Positions 1-5,589 are shown, numbered from the stretch's first letter. The stretch: 5,661 bases of DNA from an uncultured Bacteroidales bacterium (GCA_934725535.1 CAKVBV010000101.1:1-5661), one strand, 5' to 3'. A program made the numbers and translations. The notes: generated from the sequence alone by a model not told the origin.

Positions 1-260
1 TCGGTGATACCGATTTGCGTGTTGGGGTTCGCCACGTCATCGTCCTCCATGACAAGGCGGTTGCGGTAGATTTCGAGGTCGCCCTTGTCGGGGTTGATAA
101 TCACGTCGTAGTTGGCATCCGAGCCGTACATCTTGGCGATGACATTGCGAAAAGAGTCCTCCAGCACATTGATAAACGTCTGGCGGTCAATGTTCTTGAG
201 TTCTTTGAACTCCGAAAAGATGTCAATCAGGTTGATTGACTTTTGCGATTTTGTTGCCAT
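1..260 (-). CDS. nusA: Transcription termination/antitermination factor NusA, N-terminal part (3' end outside window)
   Basis: NusA binds RNA polymerase and nascent RNA in the cytoplasm and modulates pausing, termination and antitermination. Only the first 86 codons are visible, starting MATKSQKSINLIDIFSEF. The segment around residues 12-45, with FSEFKELKNID, an N-VLEDSFRNVIAKMYG stretch and then NYDVIINPDKGDLEIYRNR, is the recognisable Bacteroidetes NusA polymerase-binding N-terminal domain. The S1 and KH RNA-binding domains would lie beyond base 1. The ATG at 258-260 is supported by matching the family N-terminus. No Shine-Dalgarno sequence precedes it, only an A-rich stretch, which is normal for this phylum. 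It follows rimP in the same direction, the conserved rimP-nusA order. The 210-bp gap to rimP is longer than I would expect within this operon. Identification is from recalled family sequence. Confidence 0.93.
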   Translation of the reverse strand, partial: MATKSQKSINLIDIFSEFKELKNIDRQTFINVLEDSFRNVIAKMYGSDANYDVIINPDKGDLEIYRNRLVMEDDDVANPNTQIGIT

Positions 261-470
261 TTGTATCTTTTTTATCTAATTTTCGTTTGTTTGTCGGTCG
301 GCACGTTGCCGATGATTTTGTTGGTGGTTGGTTAGAGGATGGTTATAGGTTACGGGCATCTTCCTCACCCAATTGCACACTACCCATCACAAATTGTACA
401 TTTCCCTGTGGTTGCCCCCTACTCCCTACTCTCTAACCCCTAATCCCCCTCTTTGAGGAGGTAGGGGGAG
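261..470. other. rimP-nusA intergenic spacer with G-tracts on the mRNA strand
   Basis: No credible gene lies here; the plus-strand open frame is low complexity and has no family resemblance. Read on the minus (mRNA) strand, the rimP-proximal half has G-runs at 445-449, 437-440, 424-426, 415-419 and 405-407, separated by 4, 10, 4 and 7 bases. GGTTAGAG (330-337, plus) and CTCTAACC (431-438, plus) form a distant 8-bp inverted repeat. I saw no exact TAnnTTTG promoter for nusA, so nusA is probably transcribed from the rimP promoter. Confidence 0.5.
444..469 (-). other. Hairpin immediately after the rimP stop codon
   Basis: The arms TCCCCCT (444-450) and AGGGGGA (463-469) pair perfectly over 7 bp around a 12-base loop, starting two bases after the rimP stop. 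No T-run follows on the minus strand, so it does not look like an intrinsic terminator. It may shield the rimP 3' end or compete with G-tract structures just downstream. The pairing is seen; the role is inference. Confidence 0.4.
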
Positions 471-938
471 TCACACTTTCAACTCATACCTTGTATATTT
501 GACACCGTTGTATGGGAATGTGAGTGTCTGAATCTGCTTTTGCTTGCGCTTCTTACCCTCCACAGACACCATCATTTCGGCGTCAATGCTGAATGTATCG
601 TCGTCCACCGACACCAGTTGACCGCGGTATTTCTTGCCGTCCGCTGCCAGCACCTCCACATCATGCCCGACGTTCTTGGTGTACTGCATCTTGGATTTGA
701 ACGGGTCGGTCAGGCTCACGCTGCCCACTTCCAGCGAGTAGTCGTCCTCGCCGGCGGCATCCAACTGCTCCACCAGACAGCGGTTCAGTTCTGCACAGAA
801 GTCCACATCCACGCCTTCCAGTCTGTCCACCTCTACCAAGATGTCGTTCTGTGCACTCACCGTGAGCGTTATCAACTCATAGCCCATGCCTGCCAGTTTC
901 TCTTCAACCCAAGTCCGTATCTGCTGTTTATCCATCAT
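471..938 (-). CDS. rimP: Ribosome maturation factor RimP
   Basis: RimP is a cytoplasmic assembly factor that binds the immature 30S subunit and helps it mature. The 155-residue product is typical in length. An N-terminal alpha/beta domain (about 1-80) ends in YSLEVGSVSLTDPF (67-80), the Bacteroidetes version of the family LEVSSPG-type motif, here with VSL where many relatives have PGL. An SH3-like C-terminal domain follows (about 85-155), with GHDVEVLAADGKKYRGQL and a closing NGVKYTRYELKV. The frame is open up to an ATG at 1017-1019, but the extra 27 residues would be encoded by the leader hairpin and have no family resemblance. I therefore place the start at the tandem ATGATG (936-938 or 933-935). 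It is the first gene of the rimP-nusA block and has its own promoter. Which of the two ATGs is used is not decidable here. Confidence 0.9.
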   Translation of the reverse strand: MMDKQQIRTWVEEKLAGMGYELITLTVSAQNDILVEVDRLEGVDVDFCAELNRCLVEQLDAAGEDDYSLEVGSVSLTDPFKSKMQYTKNVGHDVEVLAADGKKYRGQLVSVDDDTFSIDAEMMVSVEGKKRKQKQIQTLTFPYNGVKYTRYELKV

Positions 939-991
939 TGTCTGCTGCTGATTATTGGTCGTTAGTATATTTTGCACCTTTCCCACAACGC

Positions 992-1019
992 GTGAGGGAA
1001 CCTTTTCGGGTCCCCTCAC
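992..1019 (-). promoter_or_regulatory. rimP leader-RNA hairpin
   Basis: The arms at 992-1002 and 1009-1019 pair over 11 bp around a 6-base loop (CGAAAA in the minus transcript). One pair is a U-G wobble in the minus-strand RNA (positions 999/1012) and would be an A-C mismatch in plus-strand RNA, so the stem is intact only in the rimP transcript. It begins a few bases after the predicted transcription start and ends 53 bases before the rimP ATG. No T-run follows, so it is not a classic attenuator. It could stabilise the 5' end or serve as a protein-binding site; the role is inference. Confidence 0.55.
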
Positions 1020-1031
1020 TCAATTCGACCG

Positions 1032-1062
1032 CAAAGGTAATGCTTTTTTCTTATATGTGCAA
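1032..1062 (-). promoter_or_regulatory. Probable rimP promoter (Bacteroidetes type)
   Basis: On the minus strand a TTG (-33 box, 1060-1062) is followed by exactly 20 bases and then TACCTTTG (-7 box, 1032-1039), matching the Bacteroidetes TTG-N19/21-TAnnTTTG consensus. Transcription would start near 1026, giving a leader of about 88 bases that opens with the hairpin. This placement also argues against the ATG at 1017-1019 being the rimP start. Confidence 0.7.
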
Positions 1063-1105
1063 GGAGTTCTGCATTTTTTACATATCAACACCTTGAATCA
1101 CGATA

Positions 1106-1113
1106 CAAAGGTA
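1106..1113 (-). promoter_or_regulatory. Second TACCTTTG -7 box upstream of rimP
   Basis: An exact second copy of TACCTTTG on the minus strand lies 74 bp upstream of the first. No TTG is found at the proper -33 distance, so it may be a weak or secondary start, or chance. Confidence 0.3.
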
Positions 1114-1140
1114 CTACATTCTCTGATGGCATTGAGCGTT

Positions 1141-1220
1141 TCTGTCGTTTTCTGTTACTTTACGGTACGATTTGGTATGATTTGGTAGTTTCTGTTACTT
1201 TTTGTTACTTTCTGTTACTT
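1141..1220. repeat. 10-bp phased tandem repeat array in the miaB-rimP gap
   Basis: Eight consecutive 10-base blocks begin at 1141, 1151 and so on to 1211, each with T first. TCTGTTACTT is exact at 1151, 1191 and 1211, and TTTGTTACTT sits at 1201, so 1191-1220 is a near-perfect triple tandem. The blocks between (1161-1190) keep the phase but carry a different core, GGTACGATTT then GGTATGATTT, itself repeating every 10 bases. The array is upstream of the rimP promoter and downstream of miaB. It could be a helically phased protein-binding array or a variable-number tandem repeat. Confidence 0.75.
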
Positions 1221-1277
1221 TTCTCTTGCAACAAATTGGACATCAAGTAGTCACGAACATTAGAGTACAGAACTCTG

Positions 1278-2603
1278 TTATTCCACAATCTCACCTTTGA
1301 GGGTGGCAGCGGATGCCTCCTTGACAAGTACATGTACTATCTCTCCGATGTGTCTGCCATTGCGGGGGAAGACGACGGTCTTGTATTGCGAAGTACGCCC
1401 ATACATATCGTCACGGCTGCGCTTGGAGAAGCCTTCCACCAGCACCTTCACCGTCTTGCCAATCTCGCGGAGGTTGCTCTCAAGGGAGAGTTGGTTCTGC
1501 AAAGCGATTATCTCATTCAGGCGGCGGACTTTCTCCTCTTCGGGCACGTTGTCGGGCAGGTGCTTCTGTGCAAAGGTGCCCGGGCGCTCGCTATACTTGA
1601 ACATAAAGGCAGTATCGAACCCTACTTCGCGCATCAGGGAGAGCGTCTCTGCGTGGTCTTCCAAGGTCTCGTCATGGAAGCCGCAGAAGACATCGGTGCC
1701 AATAGTGGCTTCGGGCAGGATACGGCGTATGGCAGCAATGCGGTCGAGATACCACTCGCGCGTATATTTGCGGTTCATGAGTTTGAGAATCTTGTCCGAG
1801 CCGCTCTGTACGGGCAAGTGTATGAACTTGCACAGGTTGTCGTGCCGCGCGATGGTCTCCAATGTTTTGTCCGACATATCTTTCGGGTGGCTGGTGGTGA
1901 AGCGGATACGCATTTCGGGTACGGCATCGGCAACTAACTCAAGCAGGTCTGCGAAGTCAATCACTTCCGTTTTGCCGTCTGCGTTTGTTCGCTCATAGCG
2001 GTAAGAGTTCACATTCTGTCCGAGGAGTGTAACCTCCTTATAGCCTTTCTGCCACAGGTCGCGTACTTCACGGAGAATACTCTCTATGTCGCGGCTGCGC
2101 TCGCGCCCTCGGGTGTAGGGTACCACGCAGTAGGAACAGAAGTTGTTGCACCCGCGCATGATACTGACAAAACCTGATATTTGTTTGCCTATACGGGCAG
2201 GCATAATGTCGCGATAAGTCTCTGTCTTGCTGAGGGTTACATTGACGGCGCGTTCCCCTTGCTCGCATTGCGCGAGGAGATTGGGAATATCCATATAGGC
2301 ATCAGGTCCTGCCACAAAGTCCACACCAAAGTCGCGCACCAGTTCTTCGCCTATGCGCTCTGCCATACAGCCGATAACACCTATTATCTTGCCTTTTTTG
2401 TTTTTGCCGCCCAGTTCCTGCAAGCGGTGCTGCACCTTCTGTTCGGCATTGTCGCGAATGGAGCAGGTGTTCAGCATCACGATGTCGGCATTGGCGATGT
2501 TGTCGGTTATCTCACAGTCCGTGGTTTGCATGATGGCAGCCACCACCTCGCTGTCCGCCACATTCATCTGGCAGCCGTATGTCTCGATATAAAATTTCTT
2601 CAT
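1278..2603 (-). CDS. miaB: tRNA-2-methylthio-N6-dimethylallyladenosine synthase MiaB
   Basis: MiaB is a radical-SAM methylthiotransferase that converts i6A37 to ms2i6A37 in tRNAs reading UNN codons, in the cytoplasm. The 441-residue product has the complete family layout. The N-terminal MTTase domain (about 1-130) opens with KKFYIETYGCQMN and supplies the auxiliary 4Fe-4S cluster cysteines C11, C47 and C79. The radical-SAM domain (about 140-370) has the CxxxCxxC motif as C152, C156 and C159 in GCNNFCSYCVVPYTRGRE, plus GQNVNSY (195-201) and the SHPKD / HLPVQSGSD segments. A C-terminal TRAM tRNA-binding domain occupies about 378-440. No key residue is missing. The absence of ribosomal-protein-type features and the QNVNSY signature favour MiaB over RimO or MtaB. 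The ATG at 2601-2603 matches the family start. It is 79 bp downstream of galM with no promoter motif I can see, so co-transcription with galKM is likely. No T-rich terminator follows it. Confidence 0.96.
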   Translation of the reverse strand: MKKFYIETYGCQMNVADSEVVAAIMQTTDCEITDNIANADIVMLNTCSIRDNAEQKVQHRLQELGGKNKKGKIIGVIGCMAERIGEELVRDFGVDFVAGPDAYMDIPNLLAQCEQGERAVNVTLSKTETYRDIMPARIGKQISGFVSIMRGCNNFCSYCVVPYTRGRERSRDIESILREVRDLWQKGYKEVTLLGQNVNSYRYERTNADGKTEVIDFADLLELVADAVPEMRIRFTTSHPKDMSDKTLETIARHDNLCKFIHLPVQSGSDKILKLMNRKYTREWYLDRIAAIRRILPEATIGTDVFCGFHDETLEDHAETLSLMREVGFDTAFMFKYSERPGTFAQKHLPDNVPEEEKVRRLNEIIALQNQLSLESNLREIGKTVKVLVEGFSKRSRDDMYGRTSQYKTVVFPRNGRHIGEIVHVLVKEASAATLKGEIVE

Positions 2604-2620
2604 TTTCTAATTGTGCATTT

Positions 2621-2677
2621 ATGACGACGCGAGCCGCGTCGTCCCCCAAGGCGTCGTCCTCCATGCAAAGCGTCGTC
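2621..2677 (-). repeat. REP-like hairpin plus two half copies between galM and miaB
   Basis: A perfect 9-bp palindrome, GACGACGCG and CGCGTCGTC around a 3-base loop, occupies 2623-2643. Read on the minus strand it is preceded by a G5 head. The 30 bases 2621-2650 are identical to 3763-3792 after galK. The half motif GCGTCGTC recurs at 2651-2658 and 2670-2677, so the unit has been partly duplicated towards the galM stop. The head-plus-hairpin form resembles REP sequences mobilised by RAYT transposases in other bacteria; membership is inference. In the mRNA it would form a stable stem between galM and miaB. Confidence 0.8.
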
Positions 2678-2682
2678 TGATA

Positions 2683-3720
2683 TTATGCATTAAATCTATA
2701 CTCCGTTACCTCGTGATAGACCTCATTCGGGCGCAGGACTGCATTGGGGAAGTTGCCGTGGTTGGGGCTGTCGGGGAAGTTCTGCGCTTCCAGACATATA
2801 GCGTGCTGCACATCGTACTCGCGCCCGCTTTTGCCGATGTTTTTCTCCACCCAGTTGCCCGTATATACTTGCAGTCCGGGCATAGTGGTCCACACCTCCA
2901 TGCGACGCCCATCGGCTTCCACGATAGCGGCTTGGTGCAACGCACCATCTTTTGGCAACGCCCCATGGATAACGAAATTGTTGTCTATGCCGCGCCCCGG
3001 AGCAAAGAACGGGTCGTCTATGCGGTCTCCCACACGTTGCGGGGTTCGGAAATCCATAGGCGTGCTGTCCACCTTGGCTATCTCACCCGTGGGGCACGCC
3101 GTGTCGTCCAAAGGCGTGTACTCATCGGCAAACACCTGCAAGGTATGGTTGCGGACATCGCCGCTGCCTTCGCCTGCAAGATTGAAGTATGCGTGGTTGG
3201 TCAGTCCGATGACAGTGGGCTTGTCCGTCTTGGCTTCAAAGGTAATCTGCAGGGCGTTCTCGCGTGTGAGGCAATAGGTTACATACACATCCACCATGCC
3301 AGGGTAGCCCTCCTCACCGTCTTTGCAGCGGTAGTGCAACGATATGCTATATGCGTTCTGCCCCACAACCTCCCAAATCTTCTCGTTCCAACCATGTATG
3401 CCGCCATGGAGGGAGTTGGTGCCATTGTTTACGGGCAGTTGGTAGGCAACGCCGTCTAATGTAAAACGCCCGTCTTTGATACGATTGGCATAGCGACCAA
3501 TGATGGCATTGAAGTAGGTTTCCTTCTCCATCCATTCGTCCAATGTATTGAAACCCAATACAATATCCTTGACCACGCCCTCCTTGTTCGGCACGATGAG
3601 GGACACAATCTTTGCCCCGTAGTTGGTGATTTGTGCTGTCAGCCCGTTCCGGTTGCACAGGGTGTAAAGCCCTATCTTCTTTGTGCCAATACGCTTGTTG
3701 AAACTCTCCGTTTTAACCAT
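2683..3720 (-). CDS. galM: Aldose 1-epimerase (galactose mutarotase)
   Basis: GalM interconverts the beta and alpha anomers of galactose or glucose, feeding alpha-D-galactose to GalK in the Leloir pathway. At 345 residues it is of normal family length and fills one beta-sandwich domain. Expected active-site elements are present: R80 in GRYANRI, H105 in NSLHGG, catalytic-acid H176 in TNHAYFNL, substrate-binding D246 in GIDNNF, and catalytic-base E311 in CLEAQNFPDSPNH. No signal peptide is visible (it begins MVKTESFNKRIGTKK), so it should be cytoplasmic, unlike the exported versions found in some Bacteroidetes. It is 105 bp downstream of galK on the same strand and probably uses the galK promoter. 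Its 5' side carries the REP-like hairpin. Residue roles are by analogy with characterised GalM proteins. Confidence 0.95.
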   Translation of the reverse strand: MVKTESFNKRIGTKKIGLYTLCNRNGLTAQITNYGAKIVSLIVPNKEGVVKDIVLGFNTLDEWMEKETYFNAIIGRYANRIKDGRFTLDGVAYQLPVNNGTNSLHGGIHGWNEKIWEVVGQNAYSISLHYRCKDGEEGYPGMVDVYVTYCLTRENALQITFEAKTDKPTVIGLTNHAYFNLAGEGSGDVRNHTLQVFADEYTPLDDTACPTGEIAKVDSTPMDFRTPQRVGDRIDDPFFAPGRGIDNNFVIHGALPKDGALHQAAIVEADGRRMEVWTTMPGLQVYTGNWVEKNIGKSGREYDVQHAICLEAQNFPDSPNHGNFPNAVLRPNEVYHEVTEYRFNA

Positions 3721-3762
3721 AATTTCTATTTTTGGGGGTAGTTGCTGTTGTTATTACTTCTG

Positions 3763-3808
3763 ATGACGACGCGAGCCGCGTCGTCCCCCAAGCAGCGTTG
3801 TCCCCCAA
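3763..3808 (-). repeat. REP-like hairpin with half copy between galK and galM
   Basis: The palindrome GACGACGCG / CGCGTCGTC (3765-3773 and 3777-3785) and its flanks (3763-3792) match the copy after galM at all 30 positions. A degenerate half unit, GCGTTGTCCCCC, follows at 3795-3806. On the mRNA strand the order is a G5-headed half unit, then a G5-headed full hairpin. The arrangement is the same as after galM, so both sites share a composite unit rather than a chance palindrome. It lies 43 bp upstream of galM. Confidence 0.8.
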
Positions 3809-3825
3809 TTCATCATTCATAATTC

Positions 3826-5007
3826 TTAATTAACCCGGTGTGCTCCGTCTCCAATCTGTGCGATATAGAAGTCGGCGTGGAGACCTGTTTTCCCTGTGTA
3901 CGTCTTGCCCACTTGCTTGATAAAGGTCGGTATTGCTTCTTCGCGTACCAATGATACCGTGCAACCTCCGAAGCCGCCGCCTGTCATACGGCTACCTATG
4001 ACGCCGTCCACCTGCCATGCCGCTTCTGCCAAAGCGTCCAATTCGGGACCCGTCACCTCATAGTCGTCACGCAAGGATATGTGGCTGGCGTTCATCAGTT
4101 TGCCAAAAGTCAGTATATCCCCCTTTTGCAATGCTTCTACGGCGTCTCTTGTGCGCTGTACCTCACCCACGACGTGGCGTGCACGACGCAGTGCCACCTC
4201 ATTGGTGATAACGTTTTGCACTTGTTCAAACTCGGTCATACTCAACTCTGCCAGATGCATCAACGGACGCACCTTGCTAATCATATCCACCGCCTCATGG
4301 CATTGTGCCACGCGTGCGTTGTAGGCACCCGAGTCCAACTTGTGGGGCGAGTGGGTGTTGCTGATAACGACCTTGATACCATTCAGTTTGACAGGTACCA
4401 ATTCAAACTCCAGCGTGTCGCAGTTGAGGTAGATGGCATGGTCTTTTTTGCCTTGTGCCGAGGCAAACTGGTCCATGATACCGCAGTTGACGCCCGCGAA
4501 CTCATGCTCGGACAGTTGTCCGATTTTCGCCAGTTCGGTGCGGTCGTAGCCCGTATGGAGCAACTCGTTGAATGCAAAAGCCGTTACTACCTCAATGGCA
4601 GCACTGCTGCTGAGTCCTGCGCCCGCAGGCACATCGCCCCAGAACAGCATATCATAGCCCTGCGGAATGGCAATGCCGCGCTTGACAAACTGCGCGATGC
4701 AGCCCAACGGGTAGTTCACCCATGCATTCTTGGGCAGCGGTGTGGTGAGGGCGTTGACTAGCACTTCGGTCAGTTCGGGTTTGCCGTCCAACACATTCAT
4801 ATTCAGGGATGCGAAGCGCATTTTCAGGTCATTGTTTGGTGCGATGAGCAGGAATGTGCCGAAACTCAATGCACAAGGGAACACATAGCCACCGTTGTAG
4901 TCGGTGTGTTCACCGATGAGATTCACGCGCCCGGGCGCGAAAAAGATGTCTGTTGCTTCGTGTCCGAAGAGGGAAAGAAACGCTTTCTTCAATTCATTGA
5001 CTTGCAT
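3826..5007 (-). CDS. galK: Galactokinase
   Basis: Galactokinase phosphorylates alpha-D-galactose to galactose-1-phosphate with ATP, the committing step of the Leloir pathway in the cytoplasm. From the chosen start (MQVNELKKAFLSLFG) it is 393 residues, typical for this GHMP kinase. The galactokinase signature GRVNLIGEHTDYNGG lies at 26-40, with transition-state R27, sugar-binding E33 and D36. The ATP loop GDVPAGAGLSSSAA is at 124-137, catalytic Asp is D179 in NCGIMDQFAS, and the third GHMP motif MTGGGFGGC is at 341-349. All key residues are intact. An in-frame ATG at 5035-5037 would add ten residues, but it leaves a leader of about 18 bases and the extension looks unlike the family. The ATG at 5005-5007 gives a leader of about 48 bases and is preferred. 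It heads the galK-galM-miaB block and has a good promoter. A 266-bp element has inserted just upstream of that promoter. Confidence 0.95.
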   Translation of the reverse strand: MQVNELKKAFLSLFGHEATDIFFAPGRVNLIGEHTDYNGGYVFPCALSFGTFLLIAPNNDLKMRFASLNMNVLDGKPELTEVLVNALTTPLPKNAWVNYPLGCIAQFVKRGIAIPQGYDMLFWGDVPAGAGLSSSAAIEVVTAFAFNELLHTGYDRTELAKIGQLSEHEFAGVNCGIMDQFASAQGKKDHAIYLNCDTLEFELVPVKLNGIKVVISNTHSPHKLDSGAYNARVAQCHEAVDMISKVRPLMHLAELSMTEFEQVQNVITNEVALRRARHVVGEVQRTRDAVEALQKGDILTFGKLMNASHISLRDDYEVTGPELDALAEAAWQVDGVIGSRMTGGGFGGCTVSLVREEAIPTFIKQVGKTYTGKTGLHADFYIAQIGDGAHRVN

Positions 5008-5060
5008 AAATGTATTGTTTTTAGGGTTAGTTATCATTTCACATTTGTTCCAACAAGCGG

Positions 5061-5091
5061 CAAAGTTACGAAAATAAACGGAAAAATCAAA
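5061..5091 (-). promoter_or_regulatory. galK promoter (Bacteroidetes type)
   Basis: On the minus strand TTTG (5088-5091) is followed by 19 bases and then TAACTTTG (5061-5068), an excellent fit to the Bacteroidetes consensus. Transcription would start near 5055. The 9-bp target duplication of the neighbouring insertion begins at 5090, so it overlaps the -33 box by two bases, and the element itself begins 7 bp beyond it. The core promoter survives, but upstream control sites have been displaced by 275 bp. Confidence 0.75.
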
Positions 5092-5098
5092 ATCCGCT
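5090..5098. repeat. Target-site duplication, left copy (AAATCCGCT)
   Basis: AAATCCGCT directly abuts the left terminal repeat of the element at 5099 and is repeated exactly at 5365-5373 directly abutting the right terminal repeat. A perfect 9-base direct repeat at both outer edges of matching inverted ends is the footprint of transposition. Confidence 0.88.
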
Positions 5099-5179
5099 CA
5101 GGGTAACCGCATCAAATATTAACACATTTATACATTATTGTAGCGCATTATTGGAATTTTTACTATAAAATGCATCACC

Positions 5180-5204
5180 GGGGACGCGGACGCCCTCGTC
5201 CGCG
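5180..5204 (+). repeat. REP-like hairpin 1 inside the MITE-like element
   Basis: A GGGGA head is followed by CGCGGACG (5185-5192), a 4-base loop and CGTCCGCG (5197-5204), a perfect 8-bp stem. It has the same head-plus-hairpin plan as the repeats after galK and galM, but in the opposite orientation and with a different stem sequence. Confidence 0.6.
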
Positions 5205-5243
5205 GGCAGTTTGGTACAAACTGAATGGATTTGCTCTGTTTGT

Positions 5244-5267
5244 GGAGACGACTCGTCTCGCGTCGTT
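5244..5267 (+). repeat. REP-like hairpin 2 inside the MITE-like element
   Basis: Aligned without gaps to the minus-strand form of the galK and galM hairpins with its G-head, this 24-base segment matches at 20 positions. It retains GACGAC near the start and CTCGCGTCGT at the end. The stem has decayed: the best remaining pairing is GAGACG / CGTCTC (5245-5250 with 5254-5259). It is probably a diverged member of the same repeat family. Confidence 0.55.
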
Positions 5268-5364
5268 TAGTACGAATAACATTTTGTCTGAAAAATAGCA
5301 TAACGCTATACTTGTTCATTCAAAATCATACCAATTATGCTATTATTTTGATGCGGTTGCCCTG

Positions 5365-5373
5365 AAATCCGCT
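5365..5373. repeat. Target-site duplication, right copy (AAATCCGCT)
   Basis: This is the exact partner of the 9-base repeat at 5090-5098. It starts on the base after the right inverted end. Removing the element and one copy restores a continuous galK upstream sequence leading into 5374-5394. Confidence 0.88.
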
Positions 5374-5539
5374 GCCATTTTTACAGAATGATAACAGGGC
5401 AACCGCATCAAAATCGAACGACTGTACGAAATATACGCACCCAAGAGTTACTACGAATAGTTCTTATCAGTAGCCGCCTTGTGTATTCGCTAACATGGAA
5501 GTGATATTGTATATAAATCGGTGATTTTCAGTGTGTTCG

Positions 5540-5573
5540 TTGTTGTGTATATGAATTATTTTTAGTACCTTTA
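5540..5573 (+). promoter_or_regulatory. Putative promoter for the ORF at 5590
   Basis: TTGTTG (5540-5545), then 20 bases, then TACCTTTA (5566-5573), which is one base off the TAnnTTTG -7 consensus. The start would be near 5580, leaving only about 10 bases before the ATG at 5590. The weak match at the last -7 base and the short leader lower confidence. Confidence 0.4.
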
Positions 5574-5589
5574 CGCAAATTTTAGGTCT

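Larger units (their letters stand above)
5099..5364. mobile_element. MITE-like non-autonomous transposable element, 266 bp
   Basis: The left end CAGGGTAACCGCATCAAA (5099-5116) and right end TTTGATGCGGTTGCCCTG (5347-5364) are inverted repeats of 18 bp with one mismatch, flanked by the perfect 9-bp duplication AAATCCGCT. The interior has no credible coding sequence; a 63-codon minus-strand frame (5128-5319) spans the interior hairpins and resembles nothing I know. It holds two GC-rich REP-like hairpins (5180-5204 and 5244-5267) in otherwise AT-rich DNA. The same terminal sequence starts a second element at 5395, which may be the autonomous parent. A 9-bp duplication is seen in several families (IS1, parts of IS4), so no family is assigned. 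Confidence 0.85.

Noticed and set aside
540..965. 141-codon plus-strand frame opposite rimP
   Set aside because: His-rich, low-information translation fully antisense to rimP.
939..1019. 27-residue N-terminal extension of RimP from the ATG at 1017-1019
   Set aside because: It would start about 7 bases from the predicted transcript start, is encoded by the leader hairpin, and does not match the family N-terminus.
1053..1085. ATATGT ... ACATAT inverted repeat as an operator
   Set aside because: Six-base AT-rich arms with a 21-base spacer overlapping the promoter are easily chance.
1165..1190. TACGATTTG and TATGATTTG as plus-strand -7 boxes
   Set aside because: Both have one extra base compared with TAnnTTTG, are part of the repeat array, and no plus-strand gene follows.
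1262..1276. AGAGT/ACTCT hairpin just after the miaB stop as a terminator
   Set aside because: Only a 5-bp stem and no T-run follows on the minus strand.
1297..1998. Long plus-strand open frames over miaB (also 1332-1937 and 2181-2624)
   Set aside because: They are antisense to a complete MiaB with all cysteines in place; their translations have no domain-like pattern.
2623..2643. Intergenic palindromes as intrinsic terminators of galK or galM
   Set aside because: The stems are strong but no T-run follows on the minus strand, and the sequence is a dispersed repeat with a G-run head.
2611..3459. 282-codon plus-strand frame opposite galM
   Set aside because: It lies antisense to an intact GalM and starts in the intergenic repeat; the translation resembles no family.
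4081..4761. 226-codon plus-strand frame opposite galK
   Set aside because: It is antisense to galactokinase across its conserved motifs; its openness follows from codon bias on the real strand.
5128..5319. 63-codon minus-strand frame inside the MITE-like element
   Set aside because: It runs through two palindromes and has no recognisable motif or promoter; probably chance.
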